Part shown: one piece after another, positions 8,311 to 16,229 of the stretch
Numbering within the stretch: position 1 is the stretch's first letter
Layout: each line of letters begins with the position of its first letter
NCBI RefSeq assembly: GCF_024648885.1
Contig: NZ_JANBBF010000012.1
Coordinates: 310,001 to 374,000 of the forward strand
DNA: 64,000 nucleotides
From: Prauserella salsuginis
GTDB taxonomy: Bacteria > Actinomycetota > Actinomycetes > Mycobacteriales > Pseudonocardiaceae
Direction of reading: 5' to 3'
Made by a program: the position numbers and the translations under genes
The notes under the pieces: model-generated
Seen by the model: only the letters and a program-made list of their open reading frames with translations
Told to the model about the DNA's origin: nothing
The model's database searches: none

Positions 8311-9510
8311 TCAGCTGCGGTGGCGGGCGAGGACGGTGTCGACGAACCGGCCTGCGGCGCCGAGATACTCCGTCGGCTCGCAGGAGGCGGGCTCACCGGA
8401 ACCGCCCCGTTCGGCGAGCAGTTGGTCCGCGGCATCGTCGGCGTGGGTCCGCATCAGCGCGGTGTCGACCTCCAGCCCCGCCGTCAGCTCGGCGGCCTGC
8501 GCTGCGGCGGTGATCGTGAGTTCGAGCAGGCGGCGGAGCGTGGGCCACTCGGTGTGCCACGCCCCGTCCGGCCGTTGATCGACGGCCTGCGCGGCGGCGA
8601 GATGCAGCTGCGCGCCGAGCTGCGGCGCCTGCAGACCCGCACTGCGGACAAGGACGGACAGCACGGGGTTCCGCTTGTGCGGCATGGTCGACGACCCGCC
8701 GCGCCCGGGAGCAGCGCCTTCGCGGACCTCGGCGATCTCGGGCCTGCCCAGCACGCCGACGTCGGTGGCGACGACGCCCAGTGCGTCGCACACGCCGACG
8801 AGGGCGTCGCCGGCGTCGGTCACCGGGCGGCGGCGGGTGTGCCAGGGCAGTCCGGGCCATCGGAGCGTAAGTTCGGCGGCGAAGGCGCGTGCCGTCGCCA
8901 CCGGATCGGTCCCGAACTCGGCCACGAGCGAGAGCGTGCCCGCAGCGCCGCCGCACTGCACCGGGAGGTGGTCCCTGCGGTCCCGGACGGCGTCACGGGC
9001 GTCGAGGACACCGGCGAGCCACTGTGCCGCCGTCAGCCCGAAGGTCACCGGGACGGCGTACTGGGTGAGCGTGCGGCCGGGCATGACGGCGTCCCGGTGC
9101 TGCGCGGCCAGCGTCGCCAGCTGGTCCGCTGTGGTGTCGAGGTCGGTGCCGATCCGGTCGAATGCGTCCCGGATCAGCAGCACGAGCGCGGTGTCCAGCG
9201 TGTCCTGGCTGGTCAGCCCGCGGTGCACGCGCGCTGCGAGGGGGTCGTCGCCGAGGGCATCGCGTAACGCGGTGACGAGCGGCACCACGGGATTGCCCGC
9301 ATCCTCGGCCTTCCGTGAGAGATCGGCGACGTCGAGCCGCGCCCCGCTGAGCGTCTCGGCTGCGCGGTCCGCCTCGGTGGCCTCCAGCACGCCGGTCGCG
9401 GCGAGTGCCCGCAGCCAGGCGATCTCGACCGTACGCATGGCGTCGGCCACGGCGGCGTCGCCGGTCAGCCCGGCGGCCCGGTGCGTTCCCGGGCCGAGCA
9501 GGCCGCCCAT
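8311..9510 (-). CDS. pcaB: 3-carboxy-cis,cis-muconate cycloisomerase
   Basis: Protein of 399 residues of the fumarase/aspartase superfamily, converting 3-carboxy-cis,cis-muconate to 4-carboxymuconolactone. The family signature GGSSTMPHKRNP lies near residue 272 and supplies the mobile catalytic loop; the LTSQDTLDTALVLLIR helix near residue 105 is also typical of the class. It is somewhat shorter than the 450-residue proteobacterial enzymes, as is common in actinobacteria. The ATG at 9510 shares one base with the TGA of pcaG (TGATG), indicating translational coupling. Order pcaH-G-B-C follows the pathway order. Confidence 0.92.
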   Translation of the reverse strand: MGGLLGPGTHRAAGLTGDAAVADAMRTVEIAWLRALAATGVLEATEADRAAETLSGARLDVADLSRKAEDAGNPVVPLVTALRDALGDDPLAARVHRGLTSQDTLDTALVLLIRDAFDRIGTDLDTTADQLATLAAQHRDAVMPGRTLTQYAVPVTFGLTAAQWLAGVLDARDAVRDRRDHLPVQCGGAAGTLSLVAEFGTDPVATARAFAAELTLRWPGLPWHTRRRPVTDAGDALVGVCDALGVVATDVGVLGRPEIAEVREGAAPGRGGSSTMPHKRNPVLSVLVRSAGLQAPQLGAQLHLAAAQAVDQRPDGAWHTEWPTLRRLLELTITAAAQAAELTAGLEVDTALMRTHADDAADQLLAERGGSGEPASCEPTEYLGAAGRFVDTVLARHRS

Positions 9511-10073
9511 CAGTCGTGGCCCGGGAACGTCAGGAACACCGTCTCCCGGTCACCCTGGAGCCGGATGTCGTGGCGCAGGTCGCCGTCCGAGTCGCGCATG
9601 GCGATCAGTGTGCCCCTGCGCTCCTCGGTCAGCGCGCCGAGCAGCGGGTCGCCGTCGAGGCCGTGACTCGGAACGTAGATGCGGGTGAACAGCCGGTCGA
9701 GCAGGCCGCGTGCGAACACGGTCACGGCGAAGTAGGCGGCCGCGCCGTCGCGGACCGGTGCCGGTTCGACGGTCCTGAAGGAGTAGCGGCCCGCCGTGTC
9801 GGTCGCGGCCCTGCCCCAGCCGGTGAACCGGCCGTCGCGGCGCAGCGACCCCTCGGTGGCGGGCACGCGGCCGGACGCGTCGGCCTGCCGGATCTCCAGG
9901 AGGGCGTCGGGAACCGGAGCTCCCGCGCCGTCGTACACGGTGCCGTGCAAGCGGATCGTGTCCGGTGCGCCCGCGGGCGCGAGCCGTGGGCCGTCGTCGT
10001 AGGGGAGGGCGTAGTGGAAGAACGGGCCGACGGTCTGCCCGGGCGTCGGGGCGCTCGGTCCGTGCTCACGCAT
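9510..10073 (-). CDS. pcaG: protocatechuate 3,4-dioxygenase, alpha subunit
   Basis: Protein of 187 residues forming the non-iron-binding subunit of the intradiol ring-cleavage dioxygenase. Family features are TPGQTVGPFFHYALPY at the N-terminus, VYDGAGAPVPDALLEIRQADASG in the beta-sandwich core and FARGLLDRLFTRIYVP near the end. Length agrees with the usual 180-200 residues. It overlaps the 3' end of pcaH by 8 bases and its stop touches pcaB, so the subunits are made from one message in matched amounts. Confidence 0.93.
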   Translation of the reverse strand: MREHGPSAPTPGQTVGPFFHYALPYDDGPRLAPAGAPDTIRLHGTVYDGAGAPVPDALLEIRQADASGRVPATEGSLRRDGRFTGWGRAATDTAGRYSFRTVEPAPVRDGAAAYFAVTVFARGLLDRLFTRIYVPSHGLDGDPLLGALTEERRGTLIAMRDSDGDLRHDIRLQGDRETVFLTFPGHD

Positions 10074-10815
10074 CGGTGTCCTCCTCCATCGGGGTGGCGT
10101 GCGACCCGGTCAGCACGATGTCCCAGCGGTATCCGGTGGCCCACTCGTGAGTGGTGACGTCGTGGTCGTAGGTCGCGATGAGCCGTTGCCGTGCCGTCTC
10201 GTCGGTGATGGACTGGAAGATCGGGTCGAGCGGGAACAGCGGATCGCCGGGGAAGTACATCTGGGTCACGAGCCGTTGGGTGAACTCGCGGCCGAACAGT
10301 GAGAAGTGGATGTGTGCCGGACGCCAGGCGTTGTCGTGGTTCCGCCACGGATACGGGCCGGGCTTGACGGTCGTGAACCGGTAACGGCCTTCGTCGTCGG
10401 TCAGGCACCGGCCCGCGCCGTGGAAGTGCGGGTCGAGCGGAGCGGGGTGCTGGTCGCGCTTGTGCACGTAGCGCCCGGCGGCGTTGGCCTGCCAGATCTC
10501 GACCAACTGGCCCCGCACCGGGCGGCCTTCGGCGTCGAGTACCCGGCCGGTCACGACCATGCGCTCGCCGATCGGTTCGCCCTGGGGATGGAGGGTCAGA
10601 TCCGCCTCGATCGGGTCCACATCGGACTGGCCGAATACGGGTGCTGCGAGTTCGACGTCTTCGGGGTCGACGGTGAGGGGCTGTTTCGTGGGATGGCGCA
10701 GCACGGAGCTGCGGTACGGGGCGAAGTCCAGGCGGGTGCGGGTCTCGCCGGGCTGCGCCGTGGCGTGGATGTGCGCGATCTCGTCGGAGATGGACCGCTG
10801 CGTTGCGGACGTCAT
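10066..10815 (-). CDS. pcaH: protocatechuate 3,4-dioxygenase, beta subunit
   Basis: Protein of 249 residues that carries the ferric iron and cleaves protocatechuate between its hydroxyls to 3-carboxy-cis,cis-muconate. The GQLVEIWQANAAGRYVH segment supplies one tyrosine ligand, KPGPYPWRNHDNAWRPAHIHF supplies the second tyrosine and both histidines. First gene of the five-gene operon. Either the ATG at 10815 (MTSATQR) or the ATG at 10824 could be used; neither has a clear ribosome site, so a leaderless or weakly initiated message is possible. It is divergent from the IclR gene, with a 17-bp palindrome between the two that is likely to control both. Confidence 0.93.
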   Translation of the reverse strand: MTSATQRSISDEIAHIHATAQPGETRTRLDFAPYRSSVLRHPTKQPLTVDPEDVELAAPVFGQSDVDPIEADLTLHPQGEPIGERMVVTGRVLDAEGRPVRGQLVEIWQANAAGRYVHKRDQHPAPLDPHFHGAGRCLTDDEGRYRFTTVKPGPYPWRNHDNAWRPAHIHFSLFGREFTQRLVTQMYFPGDPLFPLDPIFQSITDETARQRLIATYDHDVTTHEWATGYRWDIVLTGSHATPMEEDTDA

Positions 10816-10858
10816 GGGCCACATCGTGCGCCGTGATCACGACCAGGGCTAGAGTGGA

Positions 10859-10875
10859 CTTTCACTCAGTGAAAG
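10859..10875. promoter_or_regulatory. palindromic operator between pcaH and the IclR gene
   Basis: Arms CTTTCAC and GTGAAAG are perfect inverted repeats around a 3-base centre (TCA). The size and symmetry fit sites of IclR-family regulators such as PcaU and PobR. It lies 9 bases before the IclR gene start and about 44 bases before the pcaH start, so one site could serve autoregulation and operon control. Confidence 0.6.
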
Positions 10876-10884
10876 GTGTGGGCG

Positions 10885-11652
10885 ATGTCGGGCAACGTCT
10901 CGTCCCCGGGCGCGACCGTGGTGTCCCGGGTGTTGGCCGTGCTGTACGCGTTCGACAACGGGCACCGCAGACTCGGCGTCACGGAGCTGGCGCGGCGCGC
11001 CGACCTGCCCGTGCCGACCGTGCACCGTCTGCTGCGCGAACTCGTCGCGGGCGAGGCGCTGACCCGGGACTCCGGCGGCCGCTATGTGATCGGCAGGCGG
11101 CTGTGGGACGTGGGCATGCTCGCCCCCGAGCAGACCGAACTCCAGCAGGTCGCCTCGCCGTTCCTGAGCGACATCCACGCGGCGACCCGCGCGACCGTCC
11201 ACCTCGCCGTCCGTGACGGGACCGAGGTGCTGTATCTCGACCGGCTGTCGGGACGGGCCTCGGTGCCGGTCGTCAGCCGTGCGGGCTCGCGGCTACCGCT
11301 GCACGCCACCGGAGTCGGGAAGGTGCTGCTCGCACACGCACCCGCACAGCTGCGCGAGGACTACCTGACCATGGAGATGCGGCGGCCGACGGTGCACACG
11401 GTGACGCATCCGGAACGTCTGCGCAGACAGCTCGCGGTGGTCCGGCGCGAGGGCTACGCGACGACCGAGGACGAGATGACCCTCGGCGCCTGCTCCATCG
11501 CCGTGCCGATCGCGCGGGCCGCGTCCGGCAGCGGCGAGCAGGAGGTCGTGGCCGCGTTGGGCATCGTCGTGCCCACCCTCAAACGGGAACGCACCCGGCT
11601 GCTGACCGCGCTGCAGGTCGCGGCCCGCGGCATCGGCCGAAGCCTGCCGTGA
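10885..11652 (+). CDS. IclR-family regulator, probable pca operon regulator
   Basis: Protein of 255 residues: N-terminal winged helix (VVSRVLAVLYAFDNG, then LGVTELARRADLPVPTVHRLLREL) and a C-terminal effector domain with LHATGVGKVLLAHAP and the EDEMTLGACSIAVPI segment. IclR proteins commonly regulate protocatechuate and 4-hydroxybenzoate genes (PcaR, PcaU, PobR), and the divergent position next to pcaH with a shared palindrome makes that role very likely; whether it activates or represses is not visible. ATG at 10885 is chosen because GAAAGG precedes it by 8 bases; a GTG at 10876 is an alternative. Confidence 0.88.
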   Translation: MSGNVSSPGATVVSRVLAVLYAFDNGHRRLGVTELARRADLPVPTVHRLLRELVAGEALTRDSGGRYVIGRRLWDVGMLAPEQTELQQVASPFLSDIHAATRATVHLAVRDGTEVLYLDRLSGRASVPVVSRAGSRLPLHATGVGKVLLAHAPAQLREDYLTMEMRRPTVHTVTHPERLRRQLAVVRREGYATTEDEMTLGACSIAVPIARAASGSGEQEVVAALGIVVPTLKRERTRLLTALQVAARGIGRSLP

Positions 11653-11670
11653 GCGGGCCGGCAGGGCCCG

Positions 11671-11982
11671 CTACGCGGCGAACGGGAGGTAGGCCGTCGC
11701 GGCCGCTGCGAAGAGGGCCGTCGCCGCGGCTGCGGCGTGGATCTGCCGGCGGAGTCCACGAGTGCACGCTCTCCCGCGGGCGCGCCGGCGCCCGACCCGG
11801 GCGACGAAGCAGGCTGCGACCAGGGCGGCGACGGCGAGGCCGACGCGGGCGGCCGTGAACTCCTCGTGCGGGCGAGCGAGGAGGAGCAGACCGTTCACCA
11901 CGAACGCGGCCGCGGTGCGCTCCCACGCCAGTTCGGTGCGTTCGGGTTGCAGACCTGGCCGGTCGGGGAGGGGCCGGGGCAT
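11671..11982 (-). CDS. DUF202 (YidH-like) small membrane protein, second copy
   Basis: Protein of 103 residues. The conserved DUF202 start PERTELAWERTAAAF precedes three hydrophobic segments (around residues 22-36, 47-62 and 82-101), so it is an integral membrane protein with little outside the bilayer. Function of the family is not established. Its ATG shares a base with the stop of the preceding DUF202 gene (TGATG), which in turn overlaps the sulfatase gene, so all three are translated from one message. E. coli also keeps DUF202 genes yidG/yidH beside a sulfatase-like gene (yidJ), so the pairing is not an accident of this genome. It is the last gene of the unit. Confidence 0.78.
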   Translation of the reverse strand: MPRPLPDRPGLQPERTELAWERTAAAFVVNGLLLLARPHEEFTAARVGLAVAALVAACFVARVGRRRARGRACTRGLRRQIHAAAAATALFAAAATAYLPFAA

Positions 11983-12353
11983 CAGGACGAGGCGGGCATC
12001 ATGATCAGGCCCAGCACGGCCGCCGCACCGGCCAGCAGCACGATCGCGAGCAACTGAGGCAGTCGCGTGTCCGGCAGGTCGGCGTCCCGCCGCATCGCTG
12101 CCTGCACCCGTCGCCATCGGCGCAGCGCGATCAGTGGGATCGCCCCGCCGACGCCGGTCAGGCCGGCGCCGAACCCGTACCGCACGGCGTCGACCGCCGC
12201 CTCCGGCAGCAACTGCACCACCGCCAGGCCACCTGCGGTCAGCGCCAACGCGGTACGGGTCCAGGCCAGGAACGTGCGCTCGTTGGCCAGCGTGAACCGG
12301 TAGTCGGGCTCGCTGCCGTCCTGCGCTCGTCCCGTCGCAGTGCTGCTCGTCAC
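11982..12353 (-). CDS. DUF202 (YidH-like) small membrane protein, first copy
   Basis: Protein of 123 residues with a polar leader of about 20 residues, the family motif FTLANERTFLAWTRTALAL and three predicted membrane segments (roughly 33-50, 62-79 and 101-120). A GTG start at 12353 overlaps the sulfatase stop as GTGA. The frame continues far upstream, but that part is antisense-like shadow of the sulfatase. DUF202 proteins occur singly or in pairs; here the pair differs in length and loops and so is an old duplication. A role in membrane handling of the sulfatase or its substrate is an inference from position only. Confidence 0.8.
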   Translation of the reverse strand: MTSSTATGRAQDGSEPDYRFTLANERTFLAWTRTALALTAGGLAVVQLLPEAAVDAVRYGFGAGLTGVGGAIPLIALRRWRRVQAAMRRDADLPDTRLPQLLAIVLLAGAAAVLGLIMMPASS

Positions 12354-14671
12354 GGCACCGCTCCGCGGTCGGCTTCCGACTCGCTGTCGGGTCTCAGGTC
12401 GATGCGCACCCAGTGGAGCCGACCGGAGAAGGTGTTCGCCCGTCCCTGGGGGTACTCCTCGGTGACGGGCGTACCGCGGTCCCTGCCGACGTCGAAGGTT
12501 TCGTCGGGGGAGAAGAAGAACGGCACCGTGGCTCCGATCCGTCCGGATCCCACGCCGGTCCCGTCGACGACGAGCCGCCCCGTGCCGCCGCGGCCGGTCC
12601 CACCTCCGTCGTAGTCGAAGTGGAACTCGACGGTGTGTCGACCCGGGCCGAGAGCAGTGTCGCTGGAGACGTAGAACCGTTGCATGCCACAGAGGTTGTG
12701 ACAATAAGCGAGTCGGGAATCCGAGACGTACAACGACCAGCCTCCGAACCGGCCGCCCTGTGCGACGAGGACTCCGTCCGCCACACCGTCGACGGTGATG
12801 TCGGCGGTCACCGAGTACGACGTGTTCTTGACGTTCGGCGCGGCATCCTCCCGGAGTCCCGGCAGGTCCGGGTGCATCGTCACGGACCGGCGCCCCGCCA
12901 TCAGGTCCCGGCGGCCCGCCAGCGCAGGATTCATCTTCTCCGTGAGCCGGTCGTCCAACGGGAACACGTTGTGCCTGGCCGCTTCGACCACGAACCGGTT
13001 CTGCAGCTCGGCCAGTCGTTCCGGATGCTTCTCGGCGAGATCGCGGCTTTGGGACCAGTCGGTGTTCGTGTCGTAGAGCTCCCAAACGTCGTCCTCGAAC
13101 GGTGACAGCGCCGGCGCCGCCATCATCCACGGGATGCGGTGACGGGTGACCGCGGTCCAGCCCTCGTGGTAGATGCCGCGGTTGCCCGCCAGTTCGAAGT
13201 ACTGCGTGTGGCGTCGCTCCGGGGCGCAAGGATCGTCGAAACTGTAGTTGAACGGCATGCCTTCGAACGGGATCTGTGTGGCTCCGTCGACCTCGGCCGG
13301 CTCGGGCAGTCCCGCCGCCTGGAGGATGGTCGGAGTGACGTCGATGCAGTGATGCCACTGATGACGAACCTCGCCGCGGGCCTCGATTCCGTTCGGCCAG
13401 TGCACGATCATGCCGACCCGGGTCCCGCCGTAGTGCGAGGCGACCTGTTTGGCCCACGGATACGGGGTGTTCATCGCCAGCGCCCAGCCGACCGGGTAGT
13501 GGGCGTAGGCGTGCGGACCGCCGATCTCGTCCAGCTGGTCGTGGATGCGTTCTGCCGTGTCGATGAACCCGTTGGCGGTGACCGCCTCGTTCAGCGTTCC
13601 GTCGATGCCGCCCTCGGCCGAGGCGCCGTTGTCCCCGAGAACGTAGATGATCAATGTGTTGTCGAGCTGGCCCATCGCTTCGAGCTCGTCGACGAGCCTG
13701 CCCGTCTGCACATCGGTGTGCTCGGCGAACGCCGCGTAGGACTCCATGAGCCGCTGCGCGACCTCGCGCTGGACGTCCGAGAGCTCGTCCCAGTGCGGGA
13801 CTCCGTCGCACCACGGCGCCAGCTCCGTCTCCGGTCCCACGACGCCGAGCTCACGCTGTCTGGCGAGGGTGCGTTCGCGTTGCTCGTCCCAGCCGTGGGA
13901 GAACTCGCCACGGTATGCCTCGCGCCACGATTGCGGTAGATGGAACGGCGTGTGGCACGCCGCGTAACTCAGATAGGCGAACCACGGCTGGTCCGGAGCG
14001 AGTGTGTCGTGGGTCCGGACCCAGGAGATCACCTGATCGACGAGATCTTCGGAGAGGTGGTACCCGTCCTCCTCCGTGCCGGGCGGCTCGATGGGTGTCG
14101 TGCCGTCGACGAGATTCGGGGTGAACTGGTTGGTTTCGGCGCCGAGGAAGCCGTAGAACTTGTCGAACCCCTCACCGGTCGGCCACCGGTCGAACGGTCC
14201 CGCCGGCGTCGACTCGGCACCGGGAGTCTGATGCATCTTCCCGAACGCACCCGTGGCATAGCCGTTGGCCTGGAGCATGCGGGCCACTGTCGCGACCTCG
14301 CGGGGGCGGCGCGCGGTGTAACCGGGGATCGAGGTGGCGATGTCGGGCAGCGAGCCCATGCCGGCCGTGTGATGGTTGCGTCCGGTCAGCAGCGCTTGCC
14401 GGGTCGGAGCGCACATCGCGGTCGTGTGGAACCGGCTGTAGCGGAGTCCTCCTTCGGCGAGCCGTTCCGCGGCAGGCATGCGGCACGGCCCGCCGAACGC
14501 CGACGACGCACCGAATCCCATGTCATCGATGAGTACGAGCAGCACATTGGGTGCATCGGCCGGGGGACGGATCGGTTCCTCTGCCGGGTACGGCGGATCC
14601 TGTGCGCGAGCGTCGAATGCGGGCGGAATGCCGGAACCCGGGGGTGTGAGAGGTAATGTTCGCCGGTCCAA
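12350..14671 (-). CDS. arylsulfatase, Cys-type, long form
   Basis: Protein of 773 residues of the type I sulfatase family, hydrolysing sulfate esters. The signature CAPTR begins at Cys87, with Arg91 and the following LLTGR completing the C-x-P-x-R motif in which Cys is oxidised to formylglycine. Metal ligands are expected in VLIDDMG (about residues 46-52) and in YVLGDNGASAEG (about 340). After about residue 560 a C-terminal beta-sandwich domain follows, with the paired GRHTVEFHFDYDG segment, as in mycobacterial AtsA/AtsD-type enzymes near 780 residues. No signal peptide is visible, so a cytoplasmic place is likely. Followed by two overlapping DUF202 genes and preceded by an MFS carrier; the formylglycine-generating enzyme lies 11 kb away. 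Confidence 0.9.
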   Translation of the reverse strand: MDRRTLPLTPPGSGIPPAFDARAQDPPYPAEEPIRPPADAPNVLLVLIDDMGFGASSAFGGPCRMPAAERLAEGGLRYSRFHTTAMCAPTRQALLTGRNHHTAGMGSLPDIATSIPGYTARRPREVATVARMLQANGYATGAFGKMHQTPGAESTPAGPFDRWPTGEGFDKFYGFLGAETNQFTPNLVDGTTPIEPPGTEEDGYHLSEDLVDQVISWVRTHDTLAPDQPWFAYLSYAACHTPFHLPQSWREAYRGEFSHGWDEQRERTLARQRELGVVGPETELAPWCDGVPHWDELSDVQREVAQRLMESYAAFAEHTDVQTGRLVDELEAMGQLDNTLIIYVLGDNGASAEGGIDGTLNEAVTANGFIDTAERIHDQLDEIGGPHAYAHYPVGWALAMNTPYPWAKQVASHYGGTRVGMIVHWPNGIEARGEVRHQWHHCIDVTPTILQAAGLPEPAEVDGATQIPFEGMPFNYSFDDPCAPERRHTQYFELAGNRGIYHEGWTAVTRHRIPWMMAAPALSPFEDDVWELYDTNTDWSQSRDLAEKHPERLAELQNRFVVEAARHNVFPLDDRLTEKMNPALAGRRDLMAGRRSVTMHPDLPGLREDAAPNVKNTSYSVTADITVDGVADGVLVAQGGRFGGWSLYVSDSRLAYCHNLCGMQRFYVSSDTALGPGRHTVEFHFDYDGGGTGRGGTGRLVVDGTGVGSGRIGATVPFFFSPDETFDVGRDRGTPVTEEYPQGRANTFSGRLHWVRIDLRPDSESEADRGAVP

Positions 14672-14699
14672 CGGAGCGCTCCTTTCCGAGCGGTGCGAC

Positions 14700-16043
14700 T
14701 CAGGCCTCTTCGAGTTGGGGTGCGGGCGCGTCCGGTCGGGACGATCGCCGGGGTCGCGGTACGAGCATGATCACGGCGCTCAGTACGAGCGCGGTGATGC
14801 CGAAGACGTAGAAGTTCCATTCCGGACCGATGGCTGCACCGAGGATGAAGCCACCGATCAGTGGGCCGGCCACGCCGCCGAGCCGGGACAGTCCCATCGT
14901 CCAGCCGAGTGCCGTGCCCCGTGCGTAGCCGGGGTAGTACGTGCCCGTGAAGCTGAAGATGAGTGCCGCGGAGGTCAGCGCTCCCGAGCCGGCCACGAAG
15001 ATGATGACGTAGACGAGCCCGGTGGGCGGCCCCAGGCTGAGCGCCAGGAAACAAGCGCACGCGATGATCCCCGCGATGACCACGGCGAGTCGTGGACTGG
15101 ATCGGTCCGCCACTGTGGACAGAACCAGATTGCCGAGCAGGCCACCCGCATTGAGGGCGACGAGGAACGCCAGCGATGAGCCGAGGCTGTAACCGGAGCT
15201 GGTCAGGATCTGCGGGAGCCAGGTGTTGAGACCGTAGGCCAGGATGAACCCGCAGAACCCGGCAAGGGGGAACGCGATGCTCGCCATCCGGTACCCCGGT
15301 GCCGCGAGCGTTCGGATCGCGGCGGTCCGCCCGAGTGGCTCCTTCTCTTCCGGCAGTGACATGGCTTCGATACTGCGTTCGACCACCGCGGTATCGAGGC
15401 CCAACGAGGCCGCGAGTGCGCGGGCGCGTTCGTGTCGGCCGCGGGTGACGAGGTGGTCGATCGACTCGGGTAGTCGCCAGGCCAGGAAGGGGAGGACGGC
15501 GATGCCGATCACGCCCCCGACGAGAAACATGGCACGGTAGCCGAGATTCGGGACGATGACGACCGACAGCAGCGAGACGACCACGGCGCCGATGGCGTAT
15601 CCGGCGAGCATCGTCGCGTTGTAGAAGTTGCGCCGCTCGACCGGTGCGTATTCGGTGACGAGGGCGATGGCCATCGGCAGCGCGCCGCCGAGCGCGAGCC
15701 CGACGAGGAATCGAAGGAAGCCGAGCATGGCTGGTCCGGTGGCCGCGGCGCACAGTGCCGTGAGCACACTGAACATCGCCGTGTAGAACAGCAGGGGCTT
15801 CCTGCGGCCGTACTGGTCGGCGATGTAGCCGGACATCAGCGCGCCGATCATCAGTCCGATGAGCGCATAGCTACCGATCGCCCCTCCGGTTTCCGGACTC
15901 ATGTTCCAGGAACCGTCGGCGAGCAGCGACGGCAGCACGGTTCCGTAGATGACGAGGTCGAAGCCGTCGAGAAAGACGACGGCGAAACAGAGGGTCCAGA
16001 CCGTACGGGCGACTCGGGAAGCCGCGGTCGGTTGGTTCACCAT
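14700..16043 (-). CDS. MFS transporter of the aromatic acid:H+ symporter type
   Basis: Protein of 447 residues with twelve expected membrane segments. The DGFDLVIYG motif in the first helix and the loop DQYGRRKPLLF are hallmarks of the AAHS branch (PcaK, BenK, MhpT), which imports aromatic acids with protons. Upstream of the ATG lies GAAGGTGG as a ribosome site; a GTG directly before it is an alternative start. It sits between two sulfatase genes on the same strand, so a sulfated or carboxylated aromatic or cyclic compound is the probable cargo; import of substrates for the protocatechuate operon 5 kb away is the other possibility. Confidence 0.85.
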   Translation of the reverse strand: MVNQPTAASRVARTVWTLCFAVVFLDGFDLVIYGTVLPSLLADGSWNMSPETGGAIGSYALIGLMIGALMSGYIADQYGRRKPLLFYTAMFSVLTALCAAATGPAMLGFLRFLVGLALGGALPMAIALVTEYAPVERRNFYNATMLAGYAIGAVVVSLLSVVIVPNLGYRAMFLVGGVIGIAVLPFLAWRLPESIDHLVTRGRHERARALAASLGLDTAVVERSIEAMSLPEEKEPLGRTAAIRTLAAPGYRMASIAFPLAGFCGFILAYGLNTWLPQILTSSGYSLGSSLAFLVALNAGGLLGNLVLSTVADRSSPRLAVVIAGIIACACFLALSLGPPTGLVYVIIFVAGSGALTSAALIFSFTGTYYPGYARGTALGWTMGLSRLGGVAGPLIGGFILGAAIGPEWNFYVFGITALVLSAVIMLVPRPRRSSRPDAPAPQLEEA

Positions 16044-16076
16044 CACGCACCACCTTCGTTGGTGATCGCAAAAACA

Positions 16077-16088
16077 TAATCATGATTA
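16077..16088. promoter_or_regulatory. 12-bp perfect palindrome upstream of the MFS gene
   Basis: TAATCATGATTA is self-complementary and lies 34 bases before the MFS start, in an AT-rich patch (16067-16090) that stands out from the surrounding G+C-rich DNA and probably holds the promoter. ATCAT/ATGAT words also occur in the intergenic regions at 20302 and 24506, so a common regulator of the island is possible. Confidence 0.4.
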
Positions 16089-16229
16089 CGTGGAACTGTC
16101 GGGAGAAGCAAAGACCGGCTGCCTGAGGCGGTCATTCGCAACACCTATGACCGCAGGCGGGAGCGGGTGGCGAGCGTGGAGGCCGGGACTGACGGCCGCC
16201 ACGTCGCTACGGCATTGGGCCGAGCGTGC

